In this document: piece by piece, positions 15,915 to 24,385 of the stretch
Layout: every line of letters starts with the position of its first letter
How positions within the stretch are numbered: position 1 is the first letter of the stretch
From: Alistipes sp.
GTDB taxonomy: Bacteria > Bacteroidota > Bacteroidia > Bacteroidales > Rikenellaceae
DNA length: 34,172 nt
NCBI GenBank assembly: GCA_017623505.1
Contig: JAGAOZ010000029.1
Coordinates: 1-34,172 of the forward strand
Reading direction: 5' to 3'
The notes under the pieces: model-generated
Seen by the model: only the letters and a program-made list of their open reading frames with translations
Databases searched by the model: none
What the model was told of the DNA's origin: nothing
Made by a program: the position numbers and the translations under genes

Positions 15915-17195
15915 TTACCACGCGAAGAGTGGGTAGTTTGCCATCAAGGCATTGACATCCTTGCGAACGGCAGCGATGTTCTCCTCGTTCTCTGGGTCGT
16001 GCAAAACGCGGTCGATAAGCTCGACGATGTAGTCCATCTTATCCTCCTTCAAGCCACGAGTTGTGATGGCTGGTGTGCCGAAACGCAAACCAGAGGTCTG
16101 GAATGGTGAACGGCTATCGAATGGTACCATATTTTTATTAGTGGTGATGTCGGCTGCAACCAGACAACGCTCAGCGAGCTTACCTGTAAGCTCTGGGAAC
16201 TTGGTACGCAAGTCGATAAGCATCAGGTGGTTATCAGTACCGCCCGATACAACCTTATAGCCTCGCTTGGCAAATGCTTCTGCCATAGCATTGGCGTTCT
16301 TCTGCACCTGCTTCTGATACTCCTTATACTCAGGCTGAAGAGCCTCGCCAAAAGCGACAGCCTTAGCCGCTATAACGTGCTCCAATGGTCCACCCTGGAT
16401 GCCTGGGAAGACTGCCGAGTTGAGAATCTGCGACATCTTCTTCACAACGCCCTTTGGAGTGGTCAAGCCCCAAGGATTATCGAAGTCCTTACCCATAAGG
16501 ATAATACCTCCACGTGGACCACGGAGGGTCTTGTGAGTGGTAGAGGTAACGATATGAGCATACTTTACAGGGTTATCCAATACGCCCGCAGCGATAAGAC
16601 CTGCTGTGTGTGCCATATCAACCATAAACAAAGCCCCTACCTTATCGGCAATCTCACGCATACGCTTATAGTCCCACTCGCGAGAGTATGCCGAAGCACC
16701 ACCTACGATAAGCTTTGGCTTATGCTCCAATGCCTTCTGCTCCATATCGTCGTAGTCAATCTCGCCCGTCTGCTCGTTGAGGGTATAGCCAACAGCGTTG
16801 AAATACATACCTGACATATTAACAGGTGAGCCATGAGAGAGGTGGCCTCCATGTGCCAAATCCAAACCCATAAAGGTATCGCCAGGCTTCAAGACAGCGA
16901 AGAAAACAGCCATGTTGGCTTGCGCTCCAGAGTGTGGTTGTACGTTGGCATACTCAGCTCCATAGAGTTCGCAAAGGCGCGAAATAGCAAGACTTTCTAC
17001 CTTATCCACTACTTCACATCCGCCATAGTAACGTGCTGAGGGATAACCCTCTGCGTATTTATTGGTAAGCACCGAGCCCATAGCCTCCATAACCTGGTCG
17101 CTAACGAAGTTCTCTGATGCGATAAGCTCGATACCGTGCATCTGACGAGCACGCTCCTGAGCAATAAGTTCAAAAATCTGACTATCCTTTTTCAT
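15915..17195 (-). CDS. glyA: serine hydroxymethyltransferase
   Basis: The 426-aa product is a PLP-dependent fold-type I enzyme that interconverts serine and glycine with transfer of a one-carbon unit to tetrahydrofolate. Visible are the N-terminal [20 protein letters not shown] (about 21), [13 protein letters not shown] (about 47), the substrate/PLP segment [13 protein letters not shown] (about 84), [13 protein letters not shown] (about 195) and the lysine that binds PLP in [14 protein letters not shown] (about 223). The length is normal for the family. The ATG at 17195 is chosen because it matches the conserved N-terminus; an upstream in-frame ATG at 17249 would put the start codon upstream of the -7 box. 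It is a single-gene unit with its own promoter and terminator. Confidence 0.96.
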   Translation of the reverse strand: MKKDSQIFELIAQERARQMHGIELIASENFVSDQVMEAMGSVLTNKYAEGYPSARYYGGCEVVDKVESLAISRLCELYGAEYANVQPHSGAQANMAVFFAVLKPGDTFMGLDLAHGGHLSHGSPVNMSGMYFNAVGYTLNEQTGEIDYDDMEQKALEHKPKLIVGGASAYSREWDYKRMREIADKVGALFMVDMAHTAGLIAAGVLDNPVKYAHIVTSTTHKTLRGPRGGIILMGKDFDNPWGLTTPKGVVKKMSQILNSAVFPGIQGGPLEHVIAAKAVAFGEALQPEYKEYQKQVQKNANAMAEAFAKRGYKVVSGGTDNHLMLIDLRTKFPELTGKLAERCLVAADITTNKNMVPFDSRSPFQTSGLRFGTPAITTRGLKEDKMDYIVELIDRVLHDPENEENIAAVRKDVNALMANYPLFAW

Positions 17196-17226
17196 GGTTA
17201 TAATAATTTGTGTTACAATTCTGCAC

Positions 17227-17234
17227 CAAAGATA
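17227..17234 (-). promoter_or_regulatory. -7 box of glyA
   Basis: Read leftward, TATCTTTG is a perfect TAnnTTTG box 31 bp before the ATG. No TTG lies at 19-20 bp upstream. The A/T-rich arms around CGCAACG at 17235-17263 form an imperfect inverted repeat where the -33 box would be. Confidence 0.6.
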
Positions 17235-17284
17235 AAAATATTTTCGCAACGAAAAAATATTTTGGACAGCGAACTATCTACACT

Positions 17285-17339
17285 TTTTCAACTATTGAAA
17301 ATGCTTTTTGCGGCGAAAAGTCATAATATATAGTTGAAA
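17285..17339. repeat. nested inverted repeats, operator-like
   Basis: TTTCAACTAT (17286-17295) has its exact inverted copy ATAGTTGAAA at 17330-17339, 34 bp further on. The left copy is also part of a tight palindrome, TTTTCAA-CTA-TTGAAAA (17285-17301). The layout resembles a pair of protein-binding sites and could serve glyA or the rhamnose operon. Confidence 0.4.
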
Positions 17340-17488
17340 TAAATGGAGAATAGCTCTGTAAGCATCTCAAATTTCCGACAATATATTGAGCTTATATTAT
17401 CAGCAGCGTCATTATTATTAAAAAAAATCTATATCAAAATGTGAAGTTTTAAAATCATAATCACCTATATTTATATAAATTATTATGC

Positions 17489-17496
17489 TAATTTTG
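17489..17496 (+). promoter_or_regulatory. -7 box of the rhamnose operon
   Basis: TAATTTTG matches TAnnTTTG perfectly and lies 31 bp before rhaB. There is no TTG at 19-20 bp upstream, which fits a promoter that depends on an activator such as the AraC-type protein at the end of the operon. Confidence 0.65.
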
Positions 17497-17527
17497 TTAC
17501 GTGTAAAAATGTATAAATTGATAAAAT

Positions 17528-18994
17528 ATGGCTGTGCATAATTTTATAGCGATAGATTTGGGTGCTACAAGTGGTCGAGTTATCCTCGCCACAACCTCAG
17601 AGGGCACAATTCAGATGGAGGAGATACATCGTTTCCCCGACACGATAATACAGATGCAAGGGCATTTTTATTGGGATTTGCCTGCGATTTACCAATCTGT
17701 TTTGAAGGGCTTGTCGATTGTTGCCGAGCGCGGTATTGCTGTCGAGGCGATAGGAATCGATACTTGGGGAGTAGATTTCGTCTGCTTTGGCAAGGATGGC
17801 GCGATGTTGCGTCTGCCCTACTGCTACCGCGACCCTCATACGGTAGGAGCTCCCGACGAGTTTTTCAAGCGAATGTCACGCAAGGTGCTCTACAATAAGA
17901 CCGGTATTCAGATAATGAATTTCAACTCTGTATTCCAGCTTGATACATTGCGTCGCAACAACTGCTCGGCATTGGAGGCGGCAGATAAGATATTGTTTAT
18001 CCCTGACGCATTGGCATATCTGCTTTCGGGCGAGATGGTAACAGAGTATACGATTGCCTCAACAGCGCAGATGATAAATCCTCGCACAAAGCAGTGGGAT
18101 GAGGATATTTTGAAGCTACTCAATCTGAAAGCTGAGAACTTTGGTCGTATGATTATGCCGGGCGAGAAGATTGGCACACTGACCGAGGAGGTGCAACGAT
18201 TGACCGGTTTAGGTGCTGTGCCTGTGGTTGCAGTAGCGAGCCACGATACCGGCTCGGCAGTAGCTGCTGTGCCTGCTGTGGATGAGAAGTATGCTTATCT
18301 GAGTTCGGGTACATGGTCGCTGATGGGTATTGAATCTCAGGAGCCTATCATCTCGGAGGAGAGTTTTGCTTTGAACTTTACTAACGAAGGTGGTATAGAA
18401 GGAACTATTCGCGTATTGAAGAATATCTGCGGAATGTGGCTTTTGGAGCGTTGCCGTGCTGAATGGCCAGAGGATTTGGGCTATGGCGAGATTATAGCTC
18501 AGGCGAATGAAGCGGAGGCATTCCGCTCACTGATAAATCCCGACGCTGAGTGCTTCGCAAACCCAGAGTCGATGACAAAGGCTATTGCAGAGTATTGTGA
18601 AAAGAGTTCACAGCCTGTACCTCAGAGCGTTGGAGAGTATGCTCGTTGTATTTTTGAGTCGTTGGCATTGCGCTATCGCCAGGTAGTAGAGATGTTGCGC
18701 ACTCTATCACCGCTCACGATTGAGCGTCTGTATGTGATTGGTGGTGGTGCAAAGAACGACACGCTCAATCAATTTACAGCAAATGCTTTGCAGATGCCGG
18801 TAGAGACAGGTTCATCGGAATCGACAGCTATCGGTAACGTGATGATGCAGGCTAAATGGGCAGGTGTGGTCGGCTCAATATCGCAGATGCGACAGATGAT
18901 ACGCGAGTCACTCACCGACAGTAAGCACTATGAGCCTCAACAGAGCGAGGTTTGGGCTGCCGCATACAAGAAATTTATAGAGATTACAAAATAA
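17528..18994 (+). CDS. rhaB: rhamnulokinase (L-rhamnulose kinase)
   Basis: The 488-aa product belongs to the FGGY carbohydrate-kinase family. The N-terminal phosphate-binding DLGATSGRV is at 9-17, GIDTWGVDFV near 76, the hinge motif ASHDTGSAVAA near 237 with the catalytic Asp, and the C-terminal GGGAKNDTLNQFTANAL near 403. It phosphorylates L-rhamnulose at C1 with ATP in the cytoplasm. Rhamnulokinase is preferred over fuculokinase or xylulokinase because rhamnose isomerase, permease and aldolase genes follow directly. It is the first gene of the operon, behind a TAnnTTTG box, and rhaA starts 19 nt after its stop codon. The equivalent Bacteroides gene is called rhaK. Confidence 0.95.
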   Translation: MAVHNFIAIDLGATSGRVILATTSEGTIQMEEIHRFPDTIIQMQGHFYWDLPAIYQSVLKGLSIVAERGIAVEAIGIDTWGVDFVCFGKDGAMLRLPYCYRDPHTVGAPDEFFKRMSRKVLYNKTGIQIMNFNSVFQLDTLRRNNCSALEAADKILFIPDALAYLLSGEMVTEYTIASTAQMINPRTKQWDEDILKLLNLKAENFGRMIMPGEKIGTLTEEVQRLTGLGAVPVVAVASHDTGSAVAAVPAVDEKYAYLSSGTWSLMGIESQEPIISEESFALNFTNEGGIEGTIRVLKNICGMWLLERCRAEWPEDLGYGEIIAQANEAEAFRSLINPDAECFANPESMTKAIAEYCEKSSQPVPQSVGEYARCIFESLALRYRQVVEMLRTLSPLTIERLYVIGGGAKNDTLNQFTANALQMPVETGSSESTAIGNVMMQAKWAGVVGSISQMRQMIRESLTDSKHYEPQQSEVWAAAYKKFIEITK

Positions 18995-19013
18995 CAACTT
19001 AAAACTTTTAATT

Positions 19014-20270
19014 ATGAAAAAAGAACTTATTGAAAAGGCCTATGAGTTGGCTAAAGAGCGTTATGCTGCTATCGGCGTAGATACAGAGGCCGCTCTTGAG
19101 AAATTGCAGAAGGTACAGCTGTCGCTCCACTGCTGGCAGGCAGATGATGTAACCGGTTTTGAGAATGCGGGTGCATTGACAGGTGGTATTCAGACAACAG
19201 GTAACTACCCAGGTAAGGCTCGTAACATCGAGGAGCTTCGCGCTGATATTGAGAAGGTAACATCAATGCTTCCAGGTAAGCACCGCTTGAGCCTCCACGC
19301 AAGCTATGCAGATTTTAGCCAGACAGGAGCAGTAGACCGCGACCAGCTGGAGCCTAAGCACTTTGAGAGCTGGATGCAGTGGGCAGAGAAGAATGGTATG
19401 AAGCTCGACTTCAACTCTACATCATTCTCTAACCCTAAGAGTGAGGATTTGACTTTGGCAAGTCCAAAGGAGGATATTCGCAAGTTCTGGGTAGAGCACA
19501 CAAAGCGTTGCCGTGCTATCGCAGAGGAGATGGGACGTCGTCAGGGTGACCCTGCAATCTTGAATGTGTGGGTACACGACGGCTCAAAGGATATTACCGT
19601 AAATCGCATGGAGTATCGTGCTATCTTGAAGAAGTCTTTGGATGAGATTTTCGAGCAGAAGTACGACAACATGAAGGATTGCGTGGAGTCAAAGGTATTC
19701 GGTATCGGTTTGGAGAGCTATACAGTAGGTAGCAACGATTTCTACATCGCTTACGCTGCACAGAACGGCAAGATTGTAACTCTCGACACAGGTCACTTCC
19801 ACCCAACAGAGAGCATCGCTGACAAGATGTCGTCATTGCTTCTGTTTACCCCTGAGGTGATGCTGCACGTGAGCCGCCCTGTACGTTGGGACTCAGACCA
19901 CGTGACAATCATCAATGATGAGACTTTGGATTTGACAAAGGAGATTGTTCGTTGCGACGCTTTGGATAGAGTGCATATCGGTTTGGATTACTTCGATGCT
20001 TCAATCAACCGTATCGGTGCATACGTAATCGGTGCACGCGCAACTCAGAAGTGTCTGTTGCAGGCTTTGTTGGAGCCTTTGAAGACTCTGCGCGAGTATG
20101 AAGCTAATGGTCAGGGATTTGAGCGTTTAGCTTTGCTGGAGGAGTGTAAGGCTTTGCCTTGGAACGCAGTATGGGATATGTTCTGCTTGCGCAACGGCGT
20201 AGCTGTGGGCGAGGAGTTCATCGCAGAGATTCAGCAGTATGAGAAGGATGTAACATCAAAACGTCAGTAA
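19014..20270 (+). CDS. rhaA: L-rhamnose isomerase
   Basis: The 418-aa product has the length and TIM-barrel motifs of L-rhamnose isomerase. The N-terminus has VQLSLHCWQADDVTGFE (about 33-49), where the family signature around LHCWQGDDV is nearly intact. Metal-binding segments are NVWVHDGSKDI near 183, LDTGHFHPTE near 257, and a late DYFDASINRIGAYVIGAR near 325. It converts L-rhamnose to L-rhamnulose using Mn2+ or a similar ion. It lies between the kinase and the lactaldehyde reductase in one tightly packed operon, with only two bases before the next start codon. Identification is firm. Confidence 0.97.
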   Translation: MKKELIEKAYELAKERYAAIGVDTEAALEKLQKVQLSLHCWQADDVTGFENAGALTGGIQTTGNYPGKARNIEELRADIEKVTSMLPGKHRLSLHASYADFSQTGAVDRDQLEPKHFESWMQWAEKNGMKLDFNSTSFSNPKSEDLTLASPKEDIRKFWVEHTKRCRAIAEEMGRRQGDPAILNVWVHDGSKDITVNRMEYRAILKKSLDEIFEQKYDNMKDCVESKVFGIGLESYTVGSNDFYIAYAAQNGKIVTLDTGHFHPTESIADKMSSLLLFTPEVMLHVSRPVRWDSDHVTIINDETLDLTKEIVRCDALDRVHIGLDYFDASINRIGAYVIGARATQKCLLQALLEPLKTLREYEANGQGFERLALLEECKALPWNAVWDMFCLRNGVAVGEEFIAEIQQYEKDVTSKRQ

Positions 20271-20272
20271 TT

Positions 20273-21430
20273 ATGTATCGTATAGTATTAAATGAGACAT
20301 CGTACTATGGTGCGGGCTCTCGACAGGTAATTGCCGAAGAGGTAAAGAAGCGTGGTTTTAAGAAGGCTTTCTTCGTAACAGACAAGGATTTGATTAAATT
20401 CGGCGTAGCTGAGAAGATTGAGGAGGTGTTGCGCACAGCAGAGATTCCTTATGAGATTTACAGCGACGTAAAGGCTAACCCTACAATCGGTAACGTACAG
20501 CGCGGCGTAGAGGCTTACAAGGCTTCGGGTGCTGATTTTATCATTGCTTTGGGTGGTGGTTCTTCTATCGATACAGCAAAGGCTGTGGGTGTGATTATCA
20601 ATAACCCTGAGTTTGCTGATGTGAAGTCATTGGAGGGTGTTGCACCAACAAAGAATCGTGCCGTTCCCACTTTCGCTATCCCTACAACAGCGGGTACAGC
20701 TGCAGAGGTTACAATCAACTACGTAATCACTGACGAGGAGGCAAAGAAGAAGATGGTATGTGTAGACCCTAACGATATTCCAATGTGCGCAATTATCGAC
20801 TGTGAGTTGATGTACTCGATGCCTAAGGGCTTGACTGCCGCAACAGGTATGGATGCTCTGACTCACGCTATCGAGGCGTATATCACTCCTGGCGCTTGGA
20901 CAATGAGTGATATGTTTGAGTATAAGGCGATTGAGTTAATCGCTCAGCACTTGAAGAATGCTGTAGATAACGGTAAGGATGAGGTGGCTCGCTCGGGTAT
21001 GGCCGAGGCGCAGTATATCGCAGGTATGGGATTCTCTAACGTGGGTTTGGGTATCGTTCACTCGATGGCTCACCCTCTCGGAGCATTCTACGACACTCCA
21101 CACGGCGTGGCTAACGCATTGTTATTGCCATACGTTATGGAGTACAACGCAGACTCGCCATCACGCGCTAAGTATCTCGGCATTGCAAAGGCTATGGGCG
21201 TGAATACCGAAGGTATGTCGGTAGATGAGGGTGTACGTGCAGCAATTGACGCTGTGAAGGCTCTCTCACTCAGCATCGGTATTCCACAGCACCTGTGCGA
21301 GATTGGTGTGAAGAAGGAGGATATTCCTGAGTTGGCAGTTGCAGCGTTTAACGATGTCTGCACAGGTGGTAATCCACGTCCAACATCGGTAGAGGATATT
21401 GCAAAGTTGTATGAAATAGCTTTTGAATAG
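20273..21430 (+). CDS. fucO: lactaldehyde reductase (iron-dependent group III alcohol dehydrogenase)
   Basis: The 385-aa product is a group III Fe-dependent alcohol dehydrogenase. It has GGGSSIDTAKAVG (about 95-107) for NAD, TTAGTAAEVTINYVI near 140, the iron ligands in GMDALTHAIEAY near 192, and GIVHSMAHPLGAFYDTPHG near 262 with further His ligands. In this operon it should reduce L-lactaldehyde, made by the aldolase, to L-1,2-propanediol and so regenerate NAD+ under anaerobic conditions. Its length and close similarity in motifs to E. coli FucO support the name. It is tightly coupled (2 nt from rhaA, 6 nt to rhaT). In the Bacteroides rhamnose cluster the corresponding gene is, as I recall, last rather than third. 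Confidence 0.94.
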   Translation: MYRIVLNETSYYGAGSRQVIAEEVKKRGFKKAFFVTDKDLIKFGVAEKIEEVLRTAEIPYEIYSDVKANPTIGNVQRGVEAYKASGADFIIALGGGSSIDTAKAVGVIINNPEFADVKSLEGVAPTKNRAVPTFAIPTTAGTAAEVTINYVITDEEAKKKMVCVDPNDIPMCAIIDCELMYSMPKGLTAATGMDALTHAIEAYITPGAWTMSDMFEYKAIELIAQHLKNAVDNGKDEVARSGMAEAQYIAGMGFSNVGLGIVHSMAHPLGAFYDTPHGVANALLLPYVMEYNADSPSRAKYLGIAKAMGVNTEGMSVDEGVRAAIDAVKALSLSIGIPQHLCEIGVKKEDIPELAVAAFNDVCTGGNPRPTSVEDIAKLYEIAFE

Positions 21431-21436
21431 TAGATT

Positions 21437-22474
21437 ATGGATATTGTAATCGGATTATTGATTATAGCGGTAGGCGCATTCTTCCAATCGAGTAGCTATG
21501 TGCCTATCAATAAAATCAAGTCGTGGAGCTGGGAGTCGTATTGGCTGGTGCAGGGTGTATTTGCATGGCTGATATTCCCATTCTTAGGCGCAATGTTGGC
21601 TGTACCAGAGGGTCAGCAGTTTGGCTGTATGTTTGCGCAGGCAGATAGCTTTAATCTGTGGATGACTGTTCTGTTCGGCGTATTGTGGGGCATTGGAGGC
21701 TTGACATTCGGACTCTCGATGCGTTATTTGGGCGTAGCACTCGGTCAGAGTATCGCCCTGGGTACTTGCGCTGCGGGAGGAACCGTTTTGGGACCTGTAT
21801 TGCTTAATTCATTCTTCCCAGAGATGGACGCTTTGTCATCACTTACGTTTGCCGTTTTGTTGGGCGTAGCAGTTGCTCTGCTTGGTATCGCAATTATCGG
21901 TATTGCGGGAATGATGAAGGCTAATTCACTCTCCGAGGAGGAGAAGAAGAAGGCTGTAAAGGACTTTAATTTTCCAAAGGGTATTATGATTGCGTTGTTG
22001 GCAGGTGTGATGAGTGGCTGCTTCAATGTAGGTCTGGAGTTTGGTAAGGATATTAACTTCGGTGCAGACACACCTGAGATTTATAAGTCACTGCCCGCTA
22101 CATTGCTGGTAACACTCGGCGGTTTTGCAACCAATGCATTATATTGCCTATACCAAAACGCTAAGAACAAGACATTTAAGGACTACCGCAAAGGAAGTCT
22201 TTGGGTAAGAAACATCTTCTTATGCGCATTGGCCGGAGGATTGTGGTACAGTCAATTCTTTGGATTGAGTTTGGGTAAGGGATTCTTGACCGAATCGCCA
22301 ACACTTATGACTCTGTCATTCTGTATCTTGATGGCTCTGAACGTAACCTTTGCAAACTTGTGGGGTATCATCCTCAAGGAGTGGAAGGGTTGCTCAAAGA
22401 AGACTATCTTCGTGCTTATTATCGGACTTTTGGTCTTGGTTGCAAGTTCATTCTTGCCTGAATTTTTGAAATAG
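21437..22474 (+). CDS. rhaT: L-rhamnose/H+ symporter RhaT
   Basis: The 345-aa product is an integral membrane protein with about ten hydrophobic segments, beginning with DIVIGLLIIAVGAFFQSSSY and ending with VLIIGLLVLVASSFLPEF. The N-terminal pattern IGxxxxxxGxxxQSSxYVPxxKxKxWSWExxW and the GGLTFGLSMRYLGVALGQS segment (about 90) are typical of RhaT of the drug/metabolite transporter superfamily. It brings L-rhamnose into the cell with a proton across the inner membrane. The position between reductase and aldolase, with 6- and 8-nt gaps, confirms the role. No SusC/SusD pair lies nearby, so outer-membrane entry must be handled elsewhere. Confidence 0.95.
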   Translation: MDIVIGLLIIAVGAFFQSSSYVPINKIKSWSWESYWLVQGVFAWLIFPFLGAMLAVPEGQQFGCMFAQADSFNLWMTVLFGVLWGIGGLTFGLSMRYLGVALGQSIALGTCAAGGTVLGPVLLNSFFPEMDALSSLTFAVLLGVAVALLGIAIIGIAGMMKANSLSEEEKKKAVKDFNFPKGIMIALLAGVMSGCFNVGLEFGKDINFGADTPEIYKSLPATLLVTLGGFATNALYCLYQNAKNKTFKDYRKGSLWVRNIFLCALAGGLWYSQFFGLSLGKGFLTESPTLMTLSFCILMALNVTFANLWGIILKEWKGCSKKTIFVLIIGLLVLVASSFLPEFLK

Positions 22475-22482
22475 TATATAAG

Positions 22483-23292
22483 ATGAAATCTATACTCGAA
22501 AACAGACCTGCTTTGGCTTATGAAGTGGAGCAGGTCGCAGAAGTAGCCGGATACCTTTGGCAAAAGGGCTGGGCAGAGCGCAATGGCGGTAATATTACTG
22601 TCAATGTAACAGAGCATATCGACGAAGAGATACGTCAGATGCCCGCTATCGCCGAGCCTGTGGCTATGGGAGAGGTTTTACCCCACCTCAAAGGCTGCTA
22701 TTTCTTCTGTAAAGGCACTAACAAACGTATGCGTGACTTAGCCCGTCGTCCTATGGAAAATGGCTCATTTATACGTATTACGGAGGATTGCGCCCACTAT
22801 GAGATAATAGCCGACAATCCCGTAAAGCCTACATCGGAACTACCATCTCACTTGGCAATGCATAACTACTTGCTTGGTAAGGGCTTGAATTATAAGGCAG
22901 CGTTGCATACGCACCCTATCGAATTGGTGGCAATGTCGCACACTGACAAGTTCCTGGAGAAGGATGTTTTGACAAACCTGTTGTGGAGCATGATACCCGA
23001 AACAAAGGCATTCTGCCCTCGTGGCTTGGGTATTGCTCGCTATCAACTACCCGGCTCACAGATTTTGGCAGACACAACAATCGCTCAACTGGACGATTAT
23101 GATGTTGTATTGTGGGAAAAGCACGGTGTTTGCTCAGTAGGATGTGATATTATGGAGGCGTTTGACCAGGTAGATGTGCTGAATAAGTCGGCACAGATAT
23201 ATATCAATGCTAAGTGTATGGGATATGAGCCAGACGGTATGTCGCAAGCACAAATGGCAGAGATGACAAAAGCCTTTAACTTACCGAAATAA
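22483..23292 (+). CDS. rhaD: rhamnulose-1-phosphate aldolase
   Basis: The 269-aa product is a class II, zinc-dependent aldolase of the AraD/FucA/RhaD fold. It has the N-terminal WAERNGGNITVN (about 30-41), the zinc ligands in ALHTHPIEL near 139, and a third His in LWEKHGVCSVG near 210. It splits L-rhamnulose-1-phosphate into dihydroxyacetone phosphate and L-lactaldehyde; the latter goes to the lactaldehyde reductase encoded two genes upstream. The length is that of RhaD (about 270) rather than FucA (about 215). It starts 8 nt after rhaT and ends 60 nt before the regulator gene. Confidence 0.95.
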   Translation: MKSILENRPALAYEVEQVAEVAGYLWQKGWAERNGGNITVNVTEHIDEEIRQMPAIAEPVAMGEVLPHLKGCYFFCKGTNKRMRDLARRPMENGSFIRITEDCAHYEIIADNPVKPTSELPSHLAMHNYLLGKGLNYKAALHTHPIELVAMSHTDKFLEKDVLTNLLWSMIPETKAFCPRGLGIARYQLPGSQILADTTIAQLDDYDVVLWEKHGVCSVGCDIMEAFDQVDVLNKSAQIYINAKCMGYEPDGMSQAQMAEMTKAFNLPK

Positions 23293-23314
23293 CAACCATA
23301 GTTATATTTTTATA

Positions 23315-23341
23315 CCGTTGTGACGGTTAAGTAATTTTTTT
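23315..23341 (+). terminator. weak hairpin between rhaD and the regulator gene
   Basis: ACCGT (23315-23319) and ACGGT (23324-23328) form a 5-bp stem with a TGTG loop, and a run of seven T follows shortly after. It could lower expression of the regulator relative to the enzymes. TACCGTTG at 23314-23321 is also one base from a -7 box, so a separate regulator promoter is possible. Confidence 0.3.
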
Positions 23342-23352
23342 ATATTAACACA

Positions 23353-24249
23353 ATGAACATTACACAGAGTCCTAACATACGTACACACTATCTGATTCCT
23401 AATAAATCGGATACTCTTTATGGATGCGTGGTCAATGGTGTAGGAACGCAGGATGTTGAACCTCATGCGGAATACCCTATCGATAACCACCCCACCGGCT
23501 ATATGTTTGATACAGAACGTGGTAGAATCCTACAAGAGTATCAACTGCTGTACATCGTTAAGGGTAGCGGAAAGTTCTCAAACAGCAACGGAACGTACGA
23601 TGTATCGCAAGGAACGGTGATATTGCTACGCCCCGGAGTTTGGCACTCATACAAGCCACTGAAAGAGACAGGTTGGTGCGAATTCTTCATCGGTTTTCAA
23701 GGCGAACTTGTCGATAAATTCATTAAGCTCTCGTTCCCAAATGAGGAGCAAATCTTCAACATCGGACACAGCAGAACGCTTATAGATTTGTATCAGCAGG
23801 CTATCGATGTGGCGGCATACGACAGACCCGGCGCACAGCAACTGCTGAGCGGCATCGTGGTACATATGCTCAGTATCGTGAATTTTACCGTAAGAAACGA
23901 GACGATATCAACAGACCGCTTAGACCAGATAGTAGAGCGAGCTAAGGCTATAATGCAGGAAAAGGTGTTACAAAATGTTGATTTGGAGGCTTTGGCTGCA
24001 CAACTCAACATCAGTTATTCGTGGTTTAGAAAGATATTCCGCGACTACACAGGTCACCCACCTGCAAAGTACTTCGTATTGCTAAAATTGCGTCATGCAC
24101 AATTTTTACTCGCTAATACACAGGAATCAATCAAAGAGATTGCTTTCTCGTTGGGATTTAAGTCGATTGAACACTTCTTTACGACATTTAAGCGCGTTAC
24201 GGGATATACACCTAATGCTTACCGTAAGCTATCAACACCGGAACGTTAG
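23353..24249 (+). CDS. AraC-family regulator of the rhamnose operon (RhaR-like)
   Basis: The 298-aa product has an N-terminal cupin ligand-binding domain (about 30-150) with GRILQEYQLLYIVKGSGKFS and TVILLRPGVWHSYKP, and a C-terminal AraC DNA-binding domain (about 195-296) with two helix-turn-helix units: LEALAAQLNISYSWFRKIF and the conserved IKEIAFSLGFKSIEHFFTTFKRVTGYTPNAYR. It should sense L-rhamnose (or a product) and activate the rhamnose promoter. In Bacteroides thetaiotaomicron an AraC-type RhaR next to the rhamnose genes has this role. It lies 60 nt after rhaD in the same direction and is followed by a strong terminator. Ligand and target are inferred from position. Confidence 0.88.
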   Translation: MNITQSPNIRTHYLIPNKSDTLYGCVVNGVGTQDVEPHAEYPIDNHPTGYMFDTERGRILQEYQLLYIVKGSGKFSNSNGTYDVSQGTVILLRPGVWHSYKPLKETGWCEFFIGFQGELVDKFIKLSFPNEEQIFNIGHSRTLIDLYQQAIDVAAYDRPGAQQLLSGIVVHMLSIVNFTVRNETISTDRLDQIVERAKAIMQEKVLQNVDLEALAAQLNISYSWFRKIFRDYTGHPPAKYFVLLKLRHAQFLLANTQESIKEIAFSLGFKSIEHFFTTFKRVTGYTPNAYRKLSTPER

Positions 24250-24271
24250 CGAGGTTAATGACACTAAATTG

Positions 24272-24309
24272 ACAAGGTTGGATGTTCTTTTACTTCCAAC
24301 CTTGTTTAT
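24272..24309 (+). terminator. terminator of the rhamnose operon
   Basis: ACAAGGTTGGA (24272-24282) pairs perfectly with TCCAACCTTGT (24295-24305) around a 12-nt loop, and TTATTTAT follows. It lies 23 bp after the regulator's stop codon. Confidence 0.85.
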
Positions 24310-24347
24310 TTATGGGCAAATGCAATGTATTTTAAAGAAAAAATAGC

Positions 24348-24355
24348 TATATTTG
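24348..24355 (+). promoter_or_regulatory. -7 box of the ftsE-like gene
   Basis: TATATTTG is a perfect -7 box. The expected transcription start near 24361 rules out the upstream in-frame TTG at 24353 and leaves ATG codons at 24371 and 24386. Confidence 0.65.
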
Positions 24356-24385
24356 CTTACGTGTTATGCAATGTGCAAATCAGTT

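Larger units (their letters stand above)
17196..17527. other. divergent intergenic region between glyA and the rhamnose operon
   Basis: This 332-bp AT-rich region contains the leftward glyA -7 box (17227-17234), the rightward rhaB -7 box (17489-17496) and inverted repeats around 17285-17339. No coding sequence is evident. The AraC-type regulator of the rhamnose operon should bind near 17400-17488, but I could not pick out a convincing pair of direct-repeat sites. Confidence 0.65.

Noticed and set aside
17196-17260. A glycine riboswitch before glyA
   Set aside because: The leader is only about 30 nt long, far too short for the aptamer, and no paired aptamer features are visible.
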